In this document: piece by piece, positions 8,005-16,987 of the stretch | How positions within the stretch are numbered: the first letter of the stretch is position 1 | Layout of the letters: every line of letters begins with the position of its first letter | DNA from: JADCRZ01 sp041751095 | GTDB lineage: Bacteria > Bacteroidota > Bacteroidia > Chitinophagales > Chitinophagaceae | Reading direction: 5' to 3' | DNA length: 64,000 nt | Assembly (NCBI GenBank): GCA_041751095.1 | Contig: JBGSYC010000005.1 | Span: 62,001 to 126,000, forward strand | Program-made: the position numbers and the translations under genes | The notes under the pieces: generated by a model | Database searches by the model: none | The model's input: only the letters and a program-made list of their open reading frames with translations | What the model was told of the DNA's origin: nothing

Positions 8005-9126
8005 ATGCATATAGTAATCGATATGAGTCTGTTACCTGAGGAAGAATTGCCGTCTTCCTGCAAAGCCTATCAGGATGTATTTTGGAAGGTGGCCACGAAT
8101 AATCCAAGTCATTCTTTTACTATTCTCACAAAAGGAACTTCCGGCACGCCGGGTAATCTGCCCATTCACGTCGCAGCGCATGCCATTAAGAAAACAATGT
8201 TCGGCAGACAGGGAGCCAAATGGTGGTATAGTTACGTGTTGCCTTACAAATTAGCAAAGTGGAAAACCGACCTGTTTGTAACGGTAGATAATTACTACAC
8301 CAACAGCCGCAATATACCCAGTTGCCTGTTTATAATTTCAATGGATGCCATTTCGCCCGTGCAGGATGGAAGCAGGCAAAAGCGGGTTTTGTTACAAAGG
8401 GCGGGCAAAGCGCTACGCCGCGCTGTTCAAGTTTTAACCAATTCAGAACATGACAGAAAAATGGTTCAGCAGCTTTTTCCTGAAAGTGGCCATAAGCTGC
8501 AGGTATGGACTTTAGATACAGGTAATGAGATCACAATCATGCCCTGGATGGAGAAAGAAAGTCTGAAAACCACCTATTCCGGAAGCAGGGATTATTTCCT
8601 CTTTGCAGGAGATATCAGCAAACGTCATCGCCTGACAGACCTTCTTTTGGCGTTTTCGATTTTTAAAAAATGGCAGCAGTCAAACATGCAATTACTTATT
8701 GCAGGAAACCCAACGGCATACATAAAGGAATTTTCAGAAAAACTCAGCACCTATAAATATCGCAGCGATGTGCAAGTGCTGCCCGGTCTCCCGGCGCAAG
8801 TGGTAAATCATCTGATCAGCGGAGCCTATGCCTGTGTTTATCCTGCAGCGTACGATCATTTCCCGCTCACAATAATAAATGCCATGCGGGCGGGCGTTCC
8901 GGTAATAACCTCTTCTATTCCTGTGATACGGGAGTTTTCGGGCAACGCAGCTTTTTTTGCGGATCCTGAAAATGTTGAAGGCTTTGCGAAGGCTTTGCAA
9001 CTGATCTATAAAGATGAAAGCCTGCGAACATCCATCATTGGTTTAGGCAAACTCCATACAGAAAACCTTACTAAAGGCGATCCTGCAGTCGATTTATGGC
9101 AATTAATGCTCCAATCATTCCATTAA
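8005..9126 (+). CDS. Glycosyltransferase of the GT4 (GT-B fold) type
   Basis: This 373-residue protein looks like a GT4-type glycosyltransferase with an N-terminal acceptor-binding half and a C-terminal donor-binding half. SRDYFLFAGDISKRHRLTDLLLAF opens the second half, and QVVNHLISGAYACVYPAAYDHFPLTIINAMRAG (in pieces) corresponds to the nucleotide-sugar binding region. In most GT4 enzymes that region carries an E-x7-E motif; here the two acidic positions appear to be Asp and Asn (YDHFPLTIIN), so the motif is degenerate. No signal peptide or membrane segment is seen. It probably adds sugars to a lipid or envelope glycan. It sits directly upstream of gldC, 32 bp apart. Confidence 0.82.
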   Translation: MHIVIDMSLLPEEELPSSCKAYQDVFWKVATNNPSHSFTILTKGTSGTPGNLPIHVAAHAIKKTMFGRQGAKWWYSYVLPYKLAKWKTDLFVTVDNYYTNSRNIPSCLFIISMDAISPVQDGSRQKRVLLQRAGKALRRAVQVLTNSEHDRKMVQQLFPESGHKLQVWTLDTGNEITIMPWMEKESLKTTYSGSRDYFLFAGDISKRHRLTDLLLAFSIFKKWQQSNMQLLIAGNPTAYIKEFSEKLSTYKYRSDVQVLPGLPAQVVNHLISGAYACVYPAAYDHFPLTIINAMRAGVPVITSSIPVIREFSGNAAFFADPENVEGFAKALQLIYKDESLRTSIIGLGKLHTENLTKGDPAVDLWQLMLQSFH

Positions 9127-9158
9127 TTTCCTCATATCTTAGCAATTATTTCAATCAT

Positions 9159-9506
9159 ATGAAACAATCTACCATCACCATTGATGTGGTACTTGACAAA
9201 GACAAAGTTCCTGAACAGATCAACTGGAAAGCCACCGACAGTACCGCAGATCACAGCCAGAGAGCAAAAGCAATGATGCTTGCTTTCTGGGACAGCGCGG
9301 ATAAGTCGGCCTTACGGATAGACCTCTGGACAAAAGATATGATGATTGACGAAATGGGCGATTTTTTTTACCAGTCACTTATAACCATGGCTGATACATA
9401 TCAGCGGGCAACGCAGCATACGGAATTAATGGAAGAAATGAAGCAGTTCGCCAGGAACTTCTATGCCCGCTTTAAAGAACAGCAATTAAAAGACCATAAA
9501 GCCTGA
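9159..9506 (+). CDS. gldC: Gliding motility protein GldC
   Basis: The 115-residue product starting at ATG 9159 (MKQSTITIDVVLDKDKVPEQ) is a clear GldC. This is a small Bacteroidota protein linked to gliding motility and thought to be associated with the GldB lipoprotein. The conserved features are the opening beta strand, INWKATDS, AMMLAFWD and the LWTKDMMIDEMGDFFYQ segment. The longer frame opening at 9096 overlaps the upstream glycosyltransferase and has no matching sequence, so I reject it. gldB is not in the window. A YqeY gene follows after 24 bp, so they likely share a transcript. Confidence 0.93.
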   Translation: MKQSTITIDVVLDKDKVPEQINWKATDSTADHSQRAKAMMLAFWDSADKSALRIDLWTKDMMIDEMGDFFYQSLITMADTYQRATQHTELMEEMKQFARNFYARFKEQQLKDHKA

Positions 9507-9530
9507 ACCGGTTAATCAATAATTATCTAT

Positions 9531-9989
9531 ATGGGTTTGGAACAAGCAATTATGAACGACATGAAAAAAGCCATGCTTGCTAAAGATGAAAAAACCCTTC
9601 GGGCTGTAAGGGCGATTAAAGCGGCTATTATTCTGGCAAAAACTTCTGAGGGCGCCGGAGGAGAATTGAAGGAAGCAGATGAGGCGAAACTTTTGCAAAA
9701 ACTGCTAAAGCAGCGTAAAGATTCACTTGAAATTTTTCAACAGCAAAACCGCTCCGACCTGGCCCAGAAAGAGCAGGATGAAATTGAAGTGATAGAAAAA
9801 TACCTGCCGGCGCAGCTAAGTCCTGAAGAACTGAAGGAAAGTATAGCCAGGATAATTGCTGAGACCGGAGCAAGCTCACCTGCAGATTTGGGGAAGGTAA
9901 TGGGAGTGGCCACAAAACAGTTGTCGGGCCAGGCCGACGGAAAAGCAATCAGTGCAGCAGTTAAAGAATTGCTGGCAGGGAAATCTTAG
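9531..9989 (+). CDS. GatB/YqeY domain-containing protein
   Basis: The 152-residue protein is a stand-alone YqeY-type protein, related to the tail domain of the GatB amidotransferase subunit. It shows the family's N-terminal helices (MKKAMLAKDEKTLRAVRAIKAA), KQRKDSLEIFQQQNR, YLPAQLSPEEL and the closing DLGKVMG...GKAISAAVKELL. Its exact biochemical role is not established; a tRNA-dependent or tRNA-binding role has been suggested from the GatB relationship. It lies between gldC and a CvpA-family gene with short gaps on both sides, consistent with one operon. Confidence 0.93.
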   Translation: MGLEQAIMNDMKKAMLAKDEKTLRAVRAIKAAIILAKTSEGAGGELKEADEAKLLQKLLKQRKDSLEIFQQQNRSDLAQKEQDEIEVIEKYLPAQLSPEELKESIARIIAETGASSPADLGKVMGVATKQLSGQADGKAISAAVKELLAGKS

Positions 9990-10024
9990 CATTACCGGCG
10001 CTGTTAACTTACACTCCATAATAT

Positions 10025-10561
10025 ATGATACTGGATATCGTGTTTGCCATAATGATCATTCTGGCAATATTAAAAGGGTACAGCCATGGGTTTATCGTTG
10101 CGGTATTCTCTGTTATCGCGCTTGTAGTTGCACTCGCCGCAGCCATTAAATTGTCTACGGTTGCTGCAGCTTATCTTCAGAATTCTGTTAACGTATCTTC
10201 CAAATGGCTGCCGGTGATCTCTTTTGCATTGGTATTCCTGATTGCAGTATTGATCGTACGACTGGCAGCCAAAGCAATTGAAAAAGCCCTTCAGATAGTC
10301 ATGTTGGGATGGCTGAACCGGTTGGCAGGCATCCTGTTATATACCATTATATATACGATTGTACTTAGTGTAGTATTGTTTTATGCTGAAAAGATAAAGG
10401 TGATAAACGAGGAGACCATTGCAGCTTCAAAAGTCCACGACTTTATTCAGCCCCTGGGCCCCAGGGCGATCGAGGCATTAAGTTTCATCATTCCGTTTTT
10501 TAAAAATATGTTTCAAGAGCTTGAAGCATTTTTTGACTCGGCAGCTTCAAAAACGAAATGA
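10025..10561 (+). CDS. CvpA family membrane protein
   Basis: The 178-residue protein has four hydrophobic segments and begins MILDIVFAIMIILAILKGYSHG, the characteristic start of CvpA proteins (named from colicin V production in E. coli). In other species CvpA is linked to envelope stress resistance, but a molecular activity is not known. A Lys/Glu-rich loop (YAEKIKVINEE) and an amphipathic tail follow. It lies 35 bp after the YqeY gene on the same strand. Confidence 0.88.
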   Translation: MILDIVFAIMIILAILKGYSHGFIVAVFSVIALVVALAAAIKLSTVAAAYLQNSVNVSSKWLPVISFALVFLIAVLIVRLAAKAIEKALQIVMLGWLNRLAGILLYTIIYTIVLSVVLFYAEKIKVINEETIAASKVHDFIQPLGPRAIEALSFIIPFFKNMFQELEAFFDSAASKTK

Positions 10562-10865
10562 GCATACCGGCGCGTCGAAATTCCGTTTACATGTACAGCG
10601 GTATAAATAGATAAAGCCCGCTTCATACAGCAACAGGGGATATTTATCAATATGAAGTATGTTTTTCCGATCATTCCGTTGACGCTTTTGCTTATTTTTA
10701 TAAAGTGCAGGAATTGTATTAATCACAGATTATGAATAAACTAAGTCAGGAAATAATGATTTACTTTGTGAAAACAGAAGGGTTTTTTGCGATGATGTAA
10801 AATGATTTTTTTGCGACAAATCAATTATTTTGCAAACAAATGAACCCGCATATTAACTACCAAGG
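10562..10865. other. Intergenic region, presumed promoter of the following operon
   Basis: This 304-bp, A+T-rich stretch has no credible gene. TTATTTTG at 10825-10832 is one base from the TAnnTTTG box and lies 34 bp before the next start codon, but a TTTG at proper -33 spacing is absent. No hairpin with a T-run was found. Confidence 0.35.
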
Positions 10866-11642
10866 ATGAATTACGATATCAAATACCAGGATAAGTATAA
10901 ATTCATTGAGGAAGGGAAGGGGGAGCCGCTGTTATTACTTCACGGTTTGTTTGGTGCCTTAAGCAACTTTAGTGGTCTGATCGACTTCTTTCGCAATCAC
11001 TACAGGGTGATCGTACCTATACTTCCTTTGTTTGACCTGGATATTCTTCATACGTCCGTTGGGGGCCTTCAAAAATATCTTTACAGGTTCATTGAAGCGA
11101 GGAACTACAACAATATTCATGTGCTCGGCAACTCCCTTGGTGGCCATGTAGGACTATTGTATGTATTGAGGCACCCCGAACGTGTTAAATCCTTGATTCT
11201 CACCGGAAGTTCGGGCCTTTTTGAAAATGGGATGGGTGACACTTATCCCAAGCGCGGCGATTATGAATACATCAGGAAAAAGACCGAACTTACCTTTTAC
11301 GACCCCCGGACTGCATCAAAAGAACTGGTAGATGAAGTTTATGAAATTGTCAACAGCCGGATCAAAGTAATTAAAATAATCGCTCTTGCTAAAAGCGCTA
11401 TCAGAAATAACCTCGGTGAAGAATTAAACCAGATCAGGCAACCTACTTTATTAATATGGGGAAACAATGATACCATTACCCCTCCGTTTGTAGCCAGGGA
11501 ATTCAATAAGCTTATCCCGAACAGTGAGTTGGTTTTGATCGATAAGTGTGGTCATGCCCCCATGATGGAAGTACCTGATGAATTTAATAGAATTTTACAT
11601 AAATTTTTGACAAAACTAAATGAATCTGCAGCGGTGGCTTAA
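10866..11642 (+). CDS. Alpha/beta hydrolase
   Basis: The 258-residue cytoplasmic protein is a standard alpha/beta-hydrolase. LLLLHGLFGALSNF provides the oxyanion-hole region (residues 22-35), nucleophile S90 lies in GNSLGG, the acid is D202 in IWGNNDTITP, and the base is H230 in CGHAPMMEVP. The complete triad suggests an active esterase or C-C hydrolase; the substrate cannot be told from sequence. It overlaps the next gene's longest frame by 23 bp, suggesting co-transcription with the CBS protein. Confidence 0.9.
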   Translation: MNYDIKYQDKYKFIEEGKGEPLLLLHGLFGALSNFSGLIDFFRNHYRVIVPILPLFDLDILHTSVGGLQKYLYRFIEARNYNNIHVLGNSLGGHVGLLYVLRHPERVKSLILTGSSGLFENGMGDTYPKRGDYEYIRKKTELTFYDPRTASKELVDEVYEIVNSRIKVIKIIALAKSAIRNNLGEELNQIRQPTLLIWGNNDTITPPFVAREFNKLIPNSELVLIDKCGHAPMMEVPDEFNRILHKFLTKLNESAAVA

Positions 11643-12339
11643 GTTTTGTCGTCTTAATAGAAAATCCCGGAAATTCGTGTTAAACAAGGACTTAATTTCA
11701 GCTTCGCTTCCCACCCTTTCTCCAAATGATACCGTGTTTCAGGCTTTGCAGCTGATGACGGACTATCATGTTAGTCATTTGCCTGTTATAACGGATGAAA
11801 AATATATAGGACTTGTAAGCGAAGATCAATTGCTTAATGTTGAAGATGACGGGCAATCCCTGGAATTAACCCAGTCTGACTTTTCCAGCTTATCGGTTAA
11901 CGCCAACATGCATTTTATAGAAGCCGTCAGGCTGACAAACGAATATTCACTCAGCGTGATGCCGGTGATAGACAATGAGACAAACTGGGTGGGGAGTATT
12001 ACTTCCACAGACCTGCTGAAGTACCTGGGTAAGATGAATGGTATAGATGATCCGGGTGGAATAATTATACTGGAAATGGAAAAGCGTGACTTTTCATTCT
12101 CTGAAGTCAGCAAGCTGGTAGAGACAAATGACGCGCATATTACACAATTGAACACCTATGTGGACAATAACCTGGGAGTGTTATACGTTACGCTTAAAAT
12201 TAATAAGTTCGAGATCTCAGATATCATAGCTACATTCCAGCGGTATGACTATTCTATAAAGTACTATTTCGGTGAAGAATTATATGAAAATGAGCTTCGT
12301 AATAATTACGATCACCTAATGAACTATCTGAATATTTGA
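11620..12339 (+). CDS. CBS-domain protein with ACT-like C-terminus
   Basis: The 239-residue frame holds two CBS motifs (about residues 25-80 and 85-140: VSHLPVITDEKYIGLVSEDQL and SVMPVIDNETNWVGSITSTDLL). These would bind an adenine nucleotide. A C-terminal region of about 80 residues (GIIILEMEKRDFSFSEVSKL onward) looks like an ACT-type fold. The ATG at 11620 overlaps the hydrolase. A GTG at 11677 (VLNKDLISASLP) would begin just where the recognisable domain starts and may be the true start. The gene sits in the conserved run leading to nadK, uppS and bamA. Function is unknown. Confidence 0.82.
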   Translation: MNLQRWLKFCRLNRKSRKFVLNKDLISASLPTLSPNDTVFQALQLMTDYHVSHLPVITDEKYIGLVSEDQLLNVEDDGQSLELTQSDFSSLSVNANMHFIEAVRLTNEYSLSVMPVIDNETNWVGSITSTDLLKYLGKMNGIDDPGGIIILEMEKRDFSFSEVSKLVETNDAHITQLNTYVDNNLGVLYVTLKINKFEISDIIATFQRYDYSIKYYFGEELYENELRNNYDHLMNYLNI

Positions 12340-12395
12340 TCATTCAAATATTCTTACCCTTCTGGTTTTATAAAAAATTACTTAGGAGCCTGTTA

Positions 12396-13904
12396 ATGCA
12401 TTTACCGGGGAAGAGATATTATCTGACACTAACGGCTTGCTTGTTCATGTATATGATCATACGTGCGCAATCCCCTGTTGCAACTGAATCCCCGGGAGAT
12501 GTTGTACCCACACCTTTAGCCGACCTTCTCCTCCGTACAGATACTTCAAAAAAAACCACTTTTATTATCAGTGCCATCGAAATTACAGGAGACAAAAAAA
12601 CAAAACCTTATATTATAGAACGGGAGATTCCCTTTAAAGCGGGTGATTCCATCTCCTTAAATGAACTCGTTAAAAAATTTGATGTTGCACGCCGCCAGTT
12701 AATGAATACCAGACTTTTTAACGACGTAGTCGTGTCGCTGAAAGGTTTTAAAGGCTACATGGTGGAAGTACTGATTGAAGTTAAAGAACGGTGGTATCTT
12801 TTCCCGATTCCCTATTTGAAACCAATAGACCGGAATTTGGCCGAATGGGCCAAACAGGGCTACGGGCTGAGAAGAGTTAACTACGGAGCTAAATTGTCGT
12901 GGTACAATTTTACCGGCCGCAATGATAAATTAAAGGCGTGGTTTGTTACCGGTTATACAAGGCAGATTGAATTTTCTTACGAGCAGCCATATGCAAACAA
13001 GTCGTTAAACCATGGTTATGGTGTAAATATTTCATATGCAACGGCGAAGGAAATTAATCATAACACTGCCGATAATGAACAGAAATTTATCCCTGTACTA
13101 AACCCGCTTGATGCTGCAGATTCCGCTAGAAGGAGTTTATTCAACGGCCAGGTATTAAACGAACTTTTCAATGTGTCGCTGAGCTATACTTACAGGCCCG
13201 CTATCCGAACGAGGCATTCAGTCCGTTTAAATTACACTTTCAACAGGATCGACAAAGCTGTCGCCTTGTTAAATCCTAAATACTTTAATAACGGGGAGCG
13301 TAGTATTGCTTATCCTGAGTTAAGTTATACAATCGACTATAACAATATAGATTTTGTAGCTTACCCGTTAAATGGCCTGATCGGTGAGGCAGGCATCACC
13401 CGTAAAGGCATTAACTCGTCAATGAACCTCTGGAGATTTCATGTCAAAGGTACCCGGGGATGGAAAATTGCTAATAAAACCTACCTGGGTGTGGAAGGGT
13501 TTGCTACTGTCAAATTACCGTTCGATCAGCCATACATCAACCAGCGTTTGTTTGGATACGGTGAATTCTATTTAAGAGGACTTGAAAAATATGTGATCGA
13601 TGGTGTAGCCGGGTTTATGGCCCGCAACTCGCTTAGAAGAGAACTTTTCAATTTCAGCGTGCCTTTTGTACATTCCAAATCGCACAGCAGGATTCCCTTC
13701 CGGATTTATGCTAAAACATATGGAGATATAGGGTATTCCTATAACAAAACTTTTCTTCACAATTCACTTGTTAACCGCATGCTTTATACCACCGGGGCCG
13801 GAATAGATGTGGTTACCTTTTATGATTTCGCTTTCCGGTTTGAATACAGTTATAATCAACTGGGGCAGAAAGGGCTGTTTGTACATTTCAAAAATGATTT
13901 CTGA
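12396..13904 (+). CDS. BamA/TamA-like outer-membrane protein with one POTRA domain
   Basis: Starting at ATG 12396, preceded by AGGAG about nine bases upstream, the 502-residue product has a signal peptide (MHLPGKRYYLTLTACLFMYM...RAQS). A single POTRA-like domain follows (IISAIEITGDKKTKPYIIEREIPF, ARRQLMNTRLFNDVV), then a long series of alternating strands typical of a 16-strand Omp85 barrel. It ends in an aromatic-rich strand (GQKGLFVHFKNDF). It is much shorter than BamA, which is encoded separately downstream. An auxiliary role in outer-membrane protein insertion or transport is inferred. The upstream frame to 12336 adds 20 residues before the signal peptide and is unlikely. Confidence 0.8.
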   Translation: MHLPGKRYYLTLTACLFMYMIIRAQSPVATESPGDVVPTPLADLLLRTDTSKKTTFIISAIEITGDKKTKPYIIEREIPFKAGDSISLNELVKKFDVARRQLMNTRLFNDVVVSLKGFKGYMVEVLIEVKERWYLFPIPYLKPIDRNLAEWAKQGYGLRRVNYGAKLSWYNFTGRNDKLKAWFVTGYTRQIEFSYEQPYANKSLNHGYGVNISYATAKEINHNTADNEQKFIPVLNPLDAADSARRSLFNGQVLNELFNVSLSYTYRPAIRTRHSVRLNYTFNRIDKAVALLNPKYFNNGERSIAYPELSYTIDYNNIDFVAYPLNGLIGEAGITRKGINSSMNLWRFHVKGTRGWKIANKTYLGVEGFATVKLPFDQPYINQRLFGYGEFYLRGLEKYVIDGVAGFMARNSLRRELFNFSVPFVHSKSHSRIPFRIYAKTYGDIGYSYNKTFLHNSLVNRMLYTTGAGIDVVTFYDFAFRFEYSYNQLGQKGLFVHFKNDF

Positions 13905-14019
13905 AAACATATCTGCCCGGAAAGCATGTTGTATTTAGTTTTAGCCGAAATTTATCAGGCAGCGAACATATCATTGACCAAAGCCGGATGTTGTTTAACG
14001 CCACCGAGAAAATACGCAA

Positions 14020-14898
14020 ATGAAAATAGCGATCTATAGCAGGGGTGTGGATGCAGACCACCGGATTCAGGTACAGCGTCTTTTTGATGAGTTAAGCAGG
14101 CAAATGATTGAACCCGTGGTATTTCAACCCTTCTTCGAGCAAATCAGGGAAACGGTTCAATTCCCGGCTAACATGTCAGCCTTCAGCTTTTCATCTGATT
14201 TAGACGATTCGATCGACTTTTTAATCAGCCTTGGCGGCGACGGCACATTGCTGGATACCGTCACCCTTGTCCGTGATAAAAATATTCCTGTTTTGGGAAT
14301 AAACTTCGGGAGACTGGGCTTTCTTGCCAGCATCGGAAAAGGAGATTTTGCAACAGCCGTGGCTTCACTGATCAACCAGACATTTGTTATAGACAAACGA
14401 TCGCTTGTACATCTTAACGCCAATCAGCCGTTGTTTGGGGAAGTTCCGTATGCTTTAAATGAATTTGCCATTCATAAAACAGATACTTCCCCGATGATTA
14501 AAATTCATACCTATCTCAATGGCGAGTTTTTAAATACCTATTGGGCGGATGGCTTAATTGTTGCTACCCCTACCGGATCAACAGGATATTCGCTAAGTTG
14601 TAACGGCCCGGTGGTTTTTCCCGAATCAGGAAGTTTTGTTATAACGCCGGTAGCGCCACATAACCTGAACATCAGGCCTATTGTTGTGCCAGATAACAAC
14701 GTTATTTCTTTTGAAGTGGAAGGAAGGGCTGAACATTTTATATGCACATTGGATTCAAGAAAGGAAATTGTTGAAAGGCAAATTCAGCTGGCTATTAAAA
14801 AAGAATCTTTTACGCTAAGCCTGATCCGCCTGAACGAAAATAATTTCCTTCAAACCCTTCGCAACAAATTGTCGTGGGGGCTTGACACAAGGAATTAA
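14020..14898 (+). CDS. nadK: NAD kinase
   Basis: NAD kinase phosphorylates NAD+ to NADP+ using ATP, supplying NADP(H) for biosynthesis. The 292-residue protein has the signature LGGDGTLLDT at residues 71-80, GINFGRLGFLA, the NEFAIHK strand and the PTGSTGYSLSCNGPVV loop, all conserved NadK motifs. Length is typical. It precedes the DUF6089 and uppS genes on the same strand, a neighbourhood common in Bacteroidota. Confidence 0.96.
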   Translation: MKIAIYSRGVDADHRIQVQRLFDELSRQMIEPVVFQPFFEQIRETVQFPANMSAFSFSSDLDDSIDFLISLGGDGTLLDTVTLVRDKNIPVLGINFGRLGFLASIGKGDFATAVASLINQTFVIDKRSLVHLNANQPLFGEVPYALNEFAIHKTDTSPMIKIHTYLNGEFLNTYWADGLIVATPTGSTGYSLSCNGPVVFPESGSFVITPVAPHNLNIRPIVVPDNNVISFEVEGRAEHFICTLDSRKEIVERQIQLAIKKESFTLSLIRLNENNFLQTLRNKLSWGLDTRN

Positions 14899-14958
14899 CC
14901 ATAACTTTATAACAAAACGAATAAATTTTTCGTTGAATAAGTATTTATTAATTGTATT

Positions 14959-15831
14959 TTGTTTAAAATGAAAAAGAAGCTTCTATTCTACATTGCCGGG
15001 ATTGTATTTATTACTGGTACCGCGAAAGCACAATATCAGAGTACAATACAGGAAGGAGAGTTTGGTATTTCGGCTGGCGCTGCACATTATTTTGGAGAAA
15101 TGAATACAAGGGCAAACATTAACCGGCCTAAACCGGCGCTTGGAATCTTTTTCCGTAAACAATTTAGTAATTATTTAGCACTAAGGGTGGCTGCACACTA
15201 TGCCCAGGTTGGTTACTCCGATGTATACAATACAAAAAATGAATTTCAACGCAGGCGCAATCTGAGTTTTAATTCCAACATCTGGGAATTGGCTCTCCAG
15301 GGCGATTTCAATTTTTTCAAATTTGTGCCAGGTGACCCTGATCATAGATTTACGCCTTACGTAACGCTGGGAGCCGGAATCTTTAGTTACGATCCTTATG
15401 CCTATAACCAGGGGCAAAAAATATTTTTACGCCCGCTGGGAACAGAAGGCCAGGGATACTCTGATTATCCTGACAGGAAACCCTATGGCACGATGGCGGT
15501 TAGTGTTCCCTTTGGCCTTGGCGTGAAATATAACCTTAATGACCGGATGAATATCGGATTTGAAATAGTTCATCGTTTTACAAACACCGATTATCTTGAC
15601 GATGTAAGTACCACTTACGTTAATCCTGCTATTTTCCCCAAGCTTCCGGATGGTACGGCTTCTATTGCTGAGCTGATGCAGGATCGTTCGTATGAAACGG
15701 GCGAGCCCATAGGTTTTGTGAATGGCACACCCCGGCAAAGAGGTTATCCGAAACAAAAAGATCAGTACGTGATGGCTGAGCTTACCTTTTCCTTTAACCT
15801 TACTTCATATCGCTGCCCGACGGCAGATTAA
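14959..15831 (+). CDS. DUF6089 family outer-membrane beta-barrel protein
   Basis: The 290-residue product begins with a signal peptide (MKKKLLFYIAGIVFITGTAKAQ; the ATG at 14968 is as likely as that at 14959). EFGISAGAAHYFGEMNT and FFRKQFSNYLALRVAAHY follow, the recognisable start of DUF6089 proteins of Bacteroidota. Strand patterns with alternating aromatic residues and a final strand QYVMAELTFSFNLTSY suggest a small outer-membrane barrel. Its constant position between nadK and uppS suggests an envelope role, but none has been shown to my knowledge. Confidence 0.85.
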   Translation: MFKMKKKLLFYIAGIVFITGTAKAQYQSTIQEGEFGISAGAAHYFGEMNTRANINRPKPALGIFFRKQFSNYLALRVAAHYAQVGYSDVYNTKNEFQRRRNLSFNSNIWELALQGDFNFFKFVPGDPDHRFTPYVTLGAGIFSYDPYAYNQGQKIFLRPLGTEGQGYSDYPDRKPYGTMAVSVPFGLGVKYNLNDRMNIGFEIVHRFTNTDYLDDVSTTYVNPAIFPKLPDGTASIAELMQDRSYETGEPIGFVNGTPRQRGYPKQKDQYVMAELTFSFNLTSYRCPTAD

Positions 15832-15845
15832 GAGGGGCTGTCAGT

Positions 15846-15870
15846 TGCCGGCAGTGACAAACTGCTGGCA
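15846..15870. repeat. 10-bp intergenic hairpin
   Basis: TGCCGGCAGT (15846-15855) can pair with ACTGCTGGCA (15861-15870) around a 5-base loop, with one G-T pair. It lies 15 bp after the DUF6089 stop codon. Only a short T-run follows about 15 bases later, so it is a weak terminator at best. The rest of the 247-bp gap holds CTGAC-rich short repeats. Confidence 0.5.
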
Positions 15871-16051
15871 GGCAGGTAGTGATTTTTAGAGAACATGAGT
15901 AGTCGAGAGCGCCACGCACTTTACTTGGGTTTGCTACTATCAGCAGTTGCACACGCCTGCCTGTCAAAAAAGGAAACTTCTGACCTCTGACAGCTAATCG
16001 CTGACTGCTCACTGCCCACAATCTTTTCAAACCGTTTTTAATTCTTTTTAG

Positions 16052-16059
16052 TACTTTTG
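16052..16059 (+). promoter_or_regulatory. Candidate -7 promoter box for uppS
   Basis: TACTTTTG is a perfect TAnnTTTG match, 20 bases before the uppS start codon. The -33 position is only T-rich, without a clear TTTG. Confidence 0.45.
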
Positions 16060-16078
16060 CCTCCCTGAAAATTACATT

Positions 16079-16846
16079 ATGGATTCGCTTAAAGCGAAAA
16101 TTGATCTTGAGCAATTGCCCCGCCATATTGCAATCATTATGGATGGCAATGGCCGGTGGGCAAAGGAGCAGGGACAGGATCGCCTGTTTGGTCACTTCCA
16201 CGGAGTTGAGAGTGTTCGCAATATTGTAGAAGGTTGTGCGGAATTGAATATTGAATATCTGACTTTATACGCTTTTTCAACTGAAAACTGGGACAGGCCT
16301 GAATATGAGGTTACCGGGCTTATGGAACTTTTGGTAGAGACCATCCGGAATGAAGTTGAGACGTTGAATAAGAACAATATCAGGTTACACGTAATTGGAG
16401 ACCTGAACATGTTACCTGTATATGCGCGGCAGGAAATGTATGAAGCGCTTGATCTTACGAAACCAAACACGGGGCTCAATCTGATAATGGCATTAAGTTA
16501 CAGCAGCCGGTGGGAAATTATCAATGCTGTAAAGCATATTGCAGAAGATGTAAAAAAGGGTACACTTGAACCAGCATCAGTTACCCAGGAAATATTTTCA
16601 AAATACCTTTGTACAAGTACATTCCCTGATCCTGAACTGATGATCCGCACAAGTGGCGAGTACCGCATCAGCAATTTTCTGCTATATCAGCTGGCTTACG
16701 CCGAATTGTATTTTACGAATACCCTGTGGCCGGATTTCAGAAAGGAAAATCTCTATGAAGCAGTTATTAACTTCCAGCAAAGAGAGAGAAGATTTGGAAA
16801 AACCAGCGAACAAATCAGGGAAGATGAAATGTCACCAACCCGGTAA
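16079..16846 (+). CDS. uppS: Isoprenyl (undecaprenyl) diphosphate synthase
   Basis: UppS condenses isopentenyl diphosphate units onto farnesyl diphosphate to make the C55 carrier lipid for peptidoglycan and surface glycans. The 255-residue protein has IIMDGNGRWAK at residues 19-29, with catalytic D22, followed by GH...GVESVRNIV and YLTLYAFSTENWDRP. The closing signature RTSGEYRISNFLLYQLAYAELYF (in pieces) carries the conserved Arg, Ser and Glu of cis-prenyltransferases. Tyr replaces the more usual Gln after RTSGE, a mild change. It lies upstream of bamA. Confidence 0.96.
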   Translation: MDSLKAKIDLEQLPRHIAIIMDGNGRWAKEQGQDRLFGHFHGVESVRNIVEGCAELNIEYLTLYAFSTENWDRPEYEVTGLMELLVETIRNEVETLNKNNIRLHVIGDLNMLPVYARQEMYEALDLTKPNTGLNLIMALSYSSRWEIINAVKHIAEDVKKGTLEPASVTQEIFSKYLCTSTFPDPELMIRTSGEYRISNFLLYQLAYAELYFTNTLWPDFRKENLYEAVINFQQRERRFGKTSEQIREDEMSPTR

Positions 16847-16987
16847 ATGGTGCAAAACACCGATTTAACAAACAGTTTTGATTATTCACTTTAATTTGCT
16901 GAAACAAAAGACGTTATTACGTTGGTGTAAACGATGGGAGCTTCATATCCATCGAATTTGATAATAAAGCCGGAAAAAACTAACTGG

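Noticed and set aside
11620..11676. First 19 codons of the CBS-protein frame as certainly coding
   Set aside because: They overlap the hydrolase gene and precede the recognisable domain; the GTG at 11677 may be the real start. The longer frame is listed with this caveat.
15800..16201. 133-codon minus-strand frame over the DUF6089-uppS gap
   Set aside because: It overlaps the conserved start of uppS and consists largely of the translated CTGAC-rich repeat.
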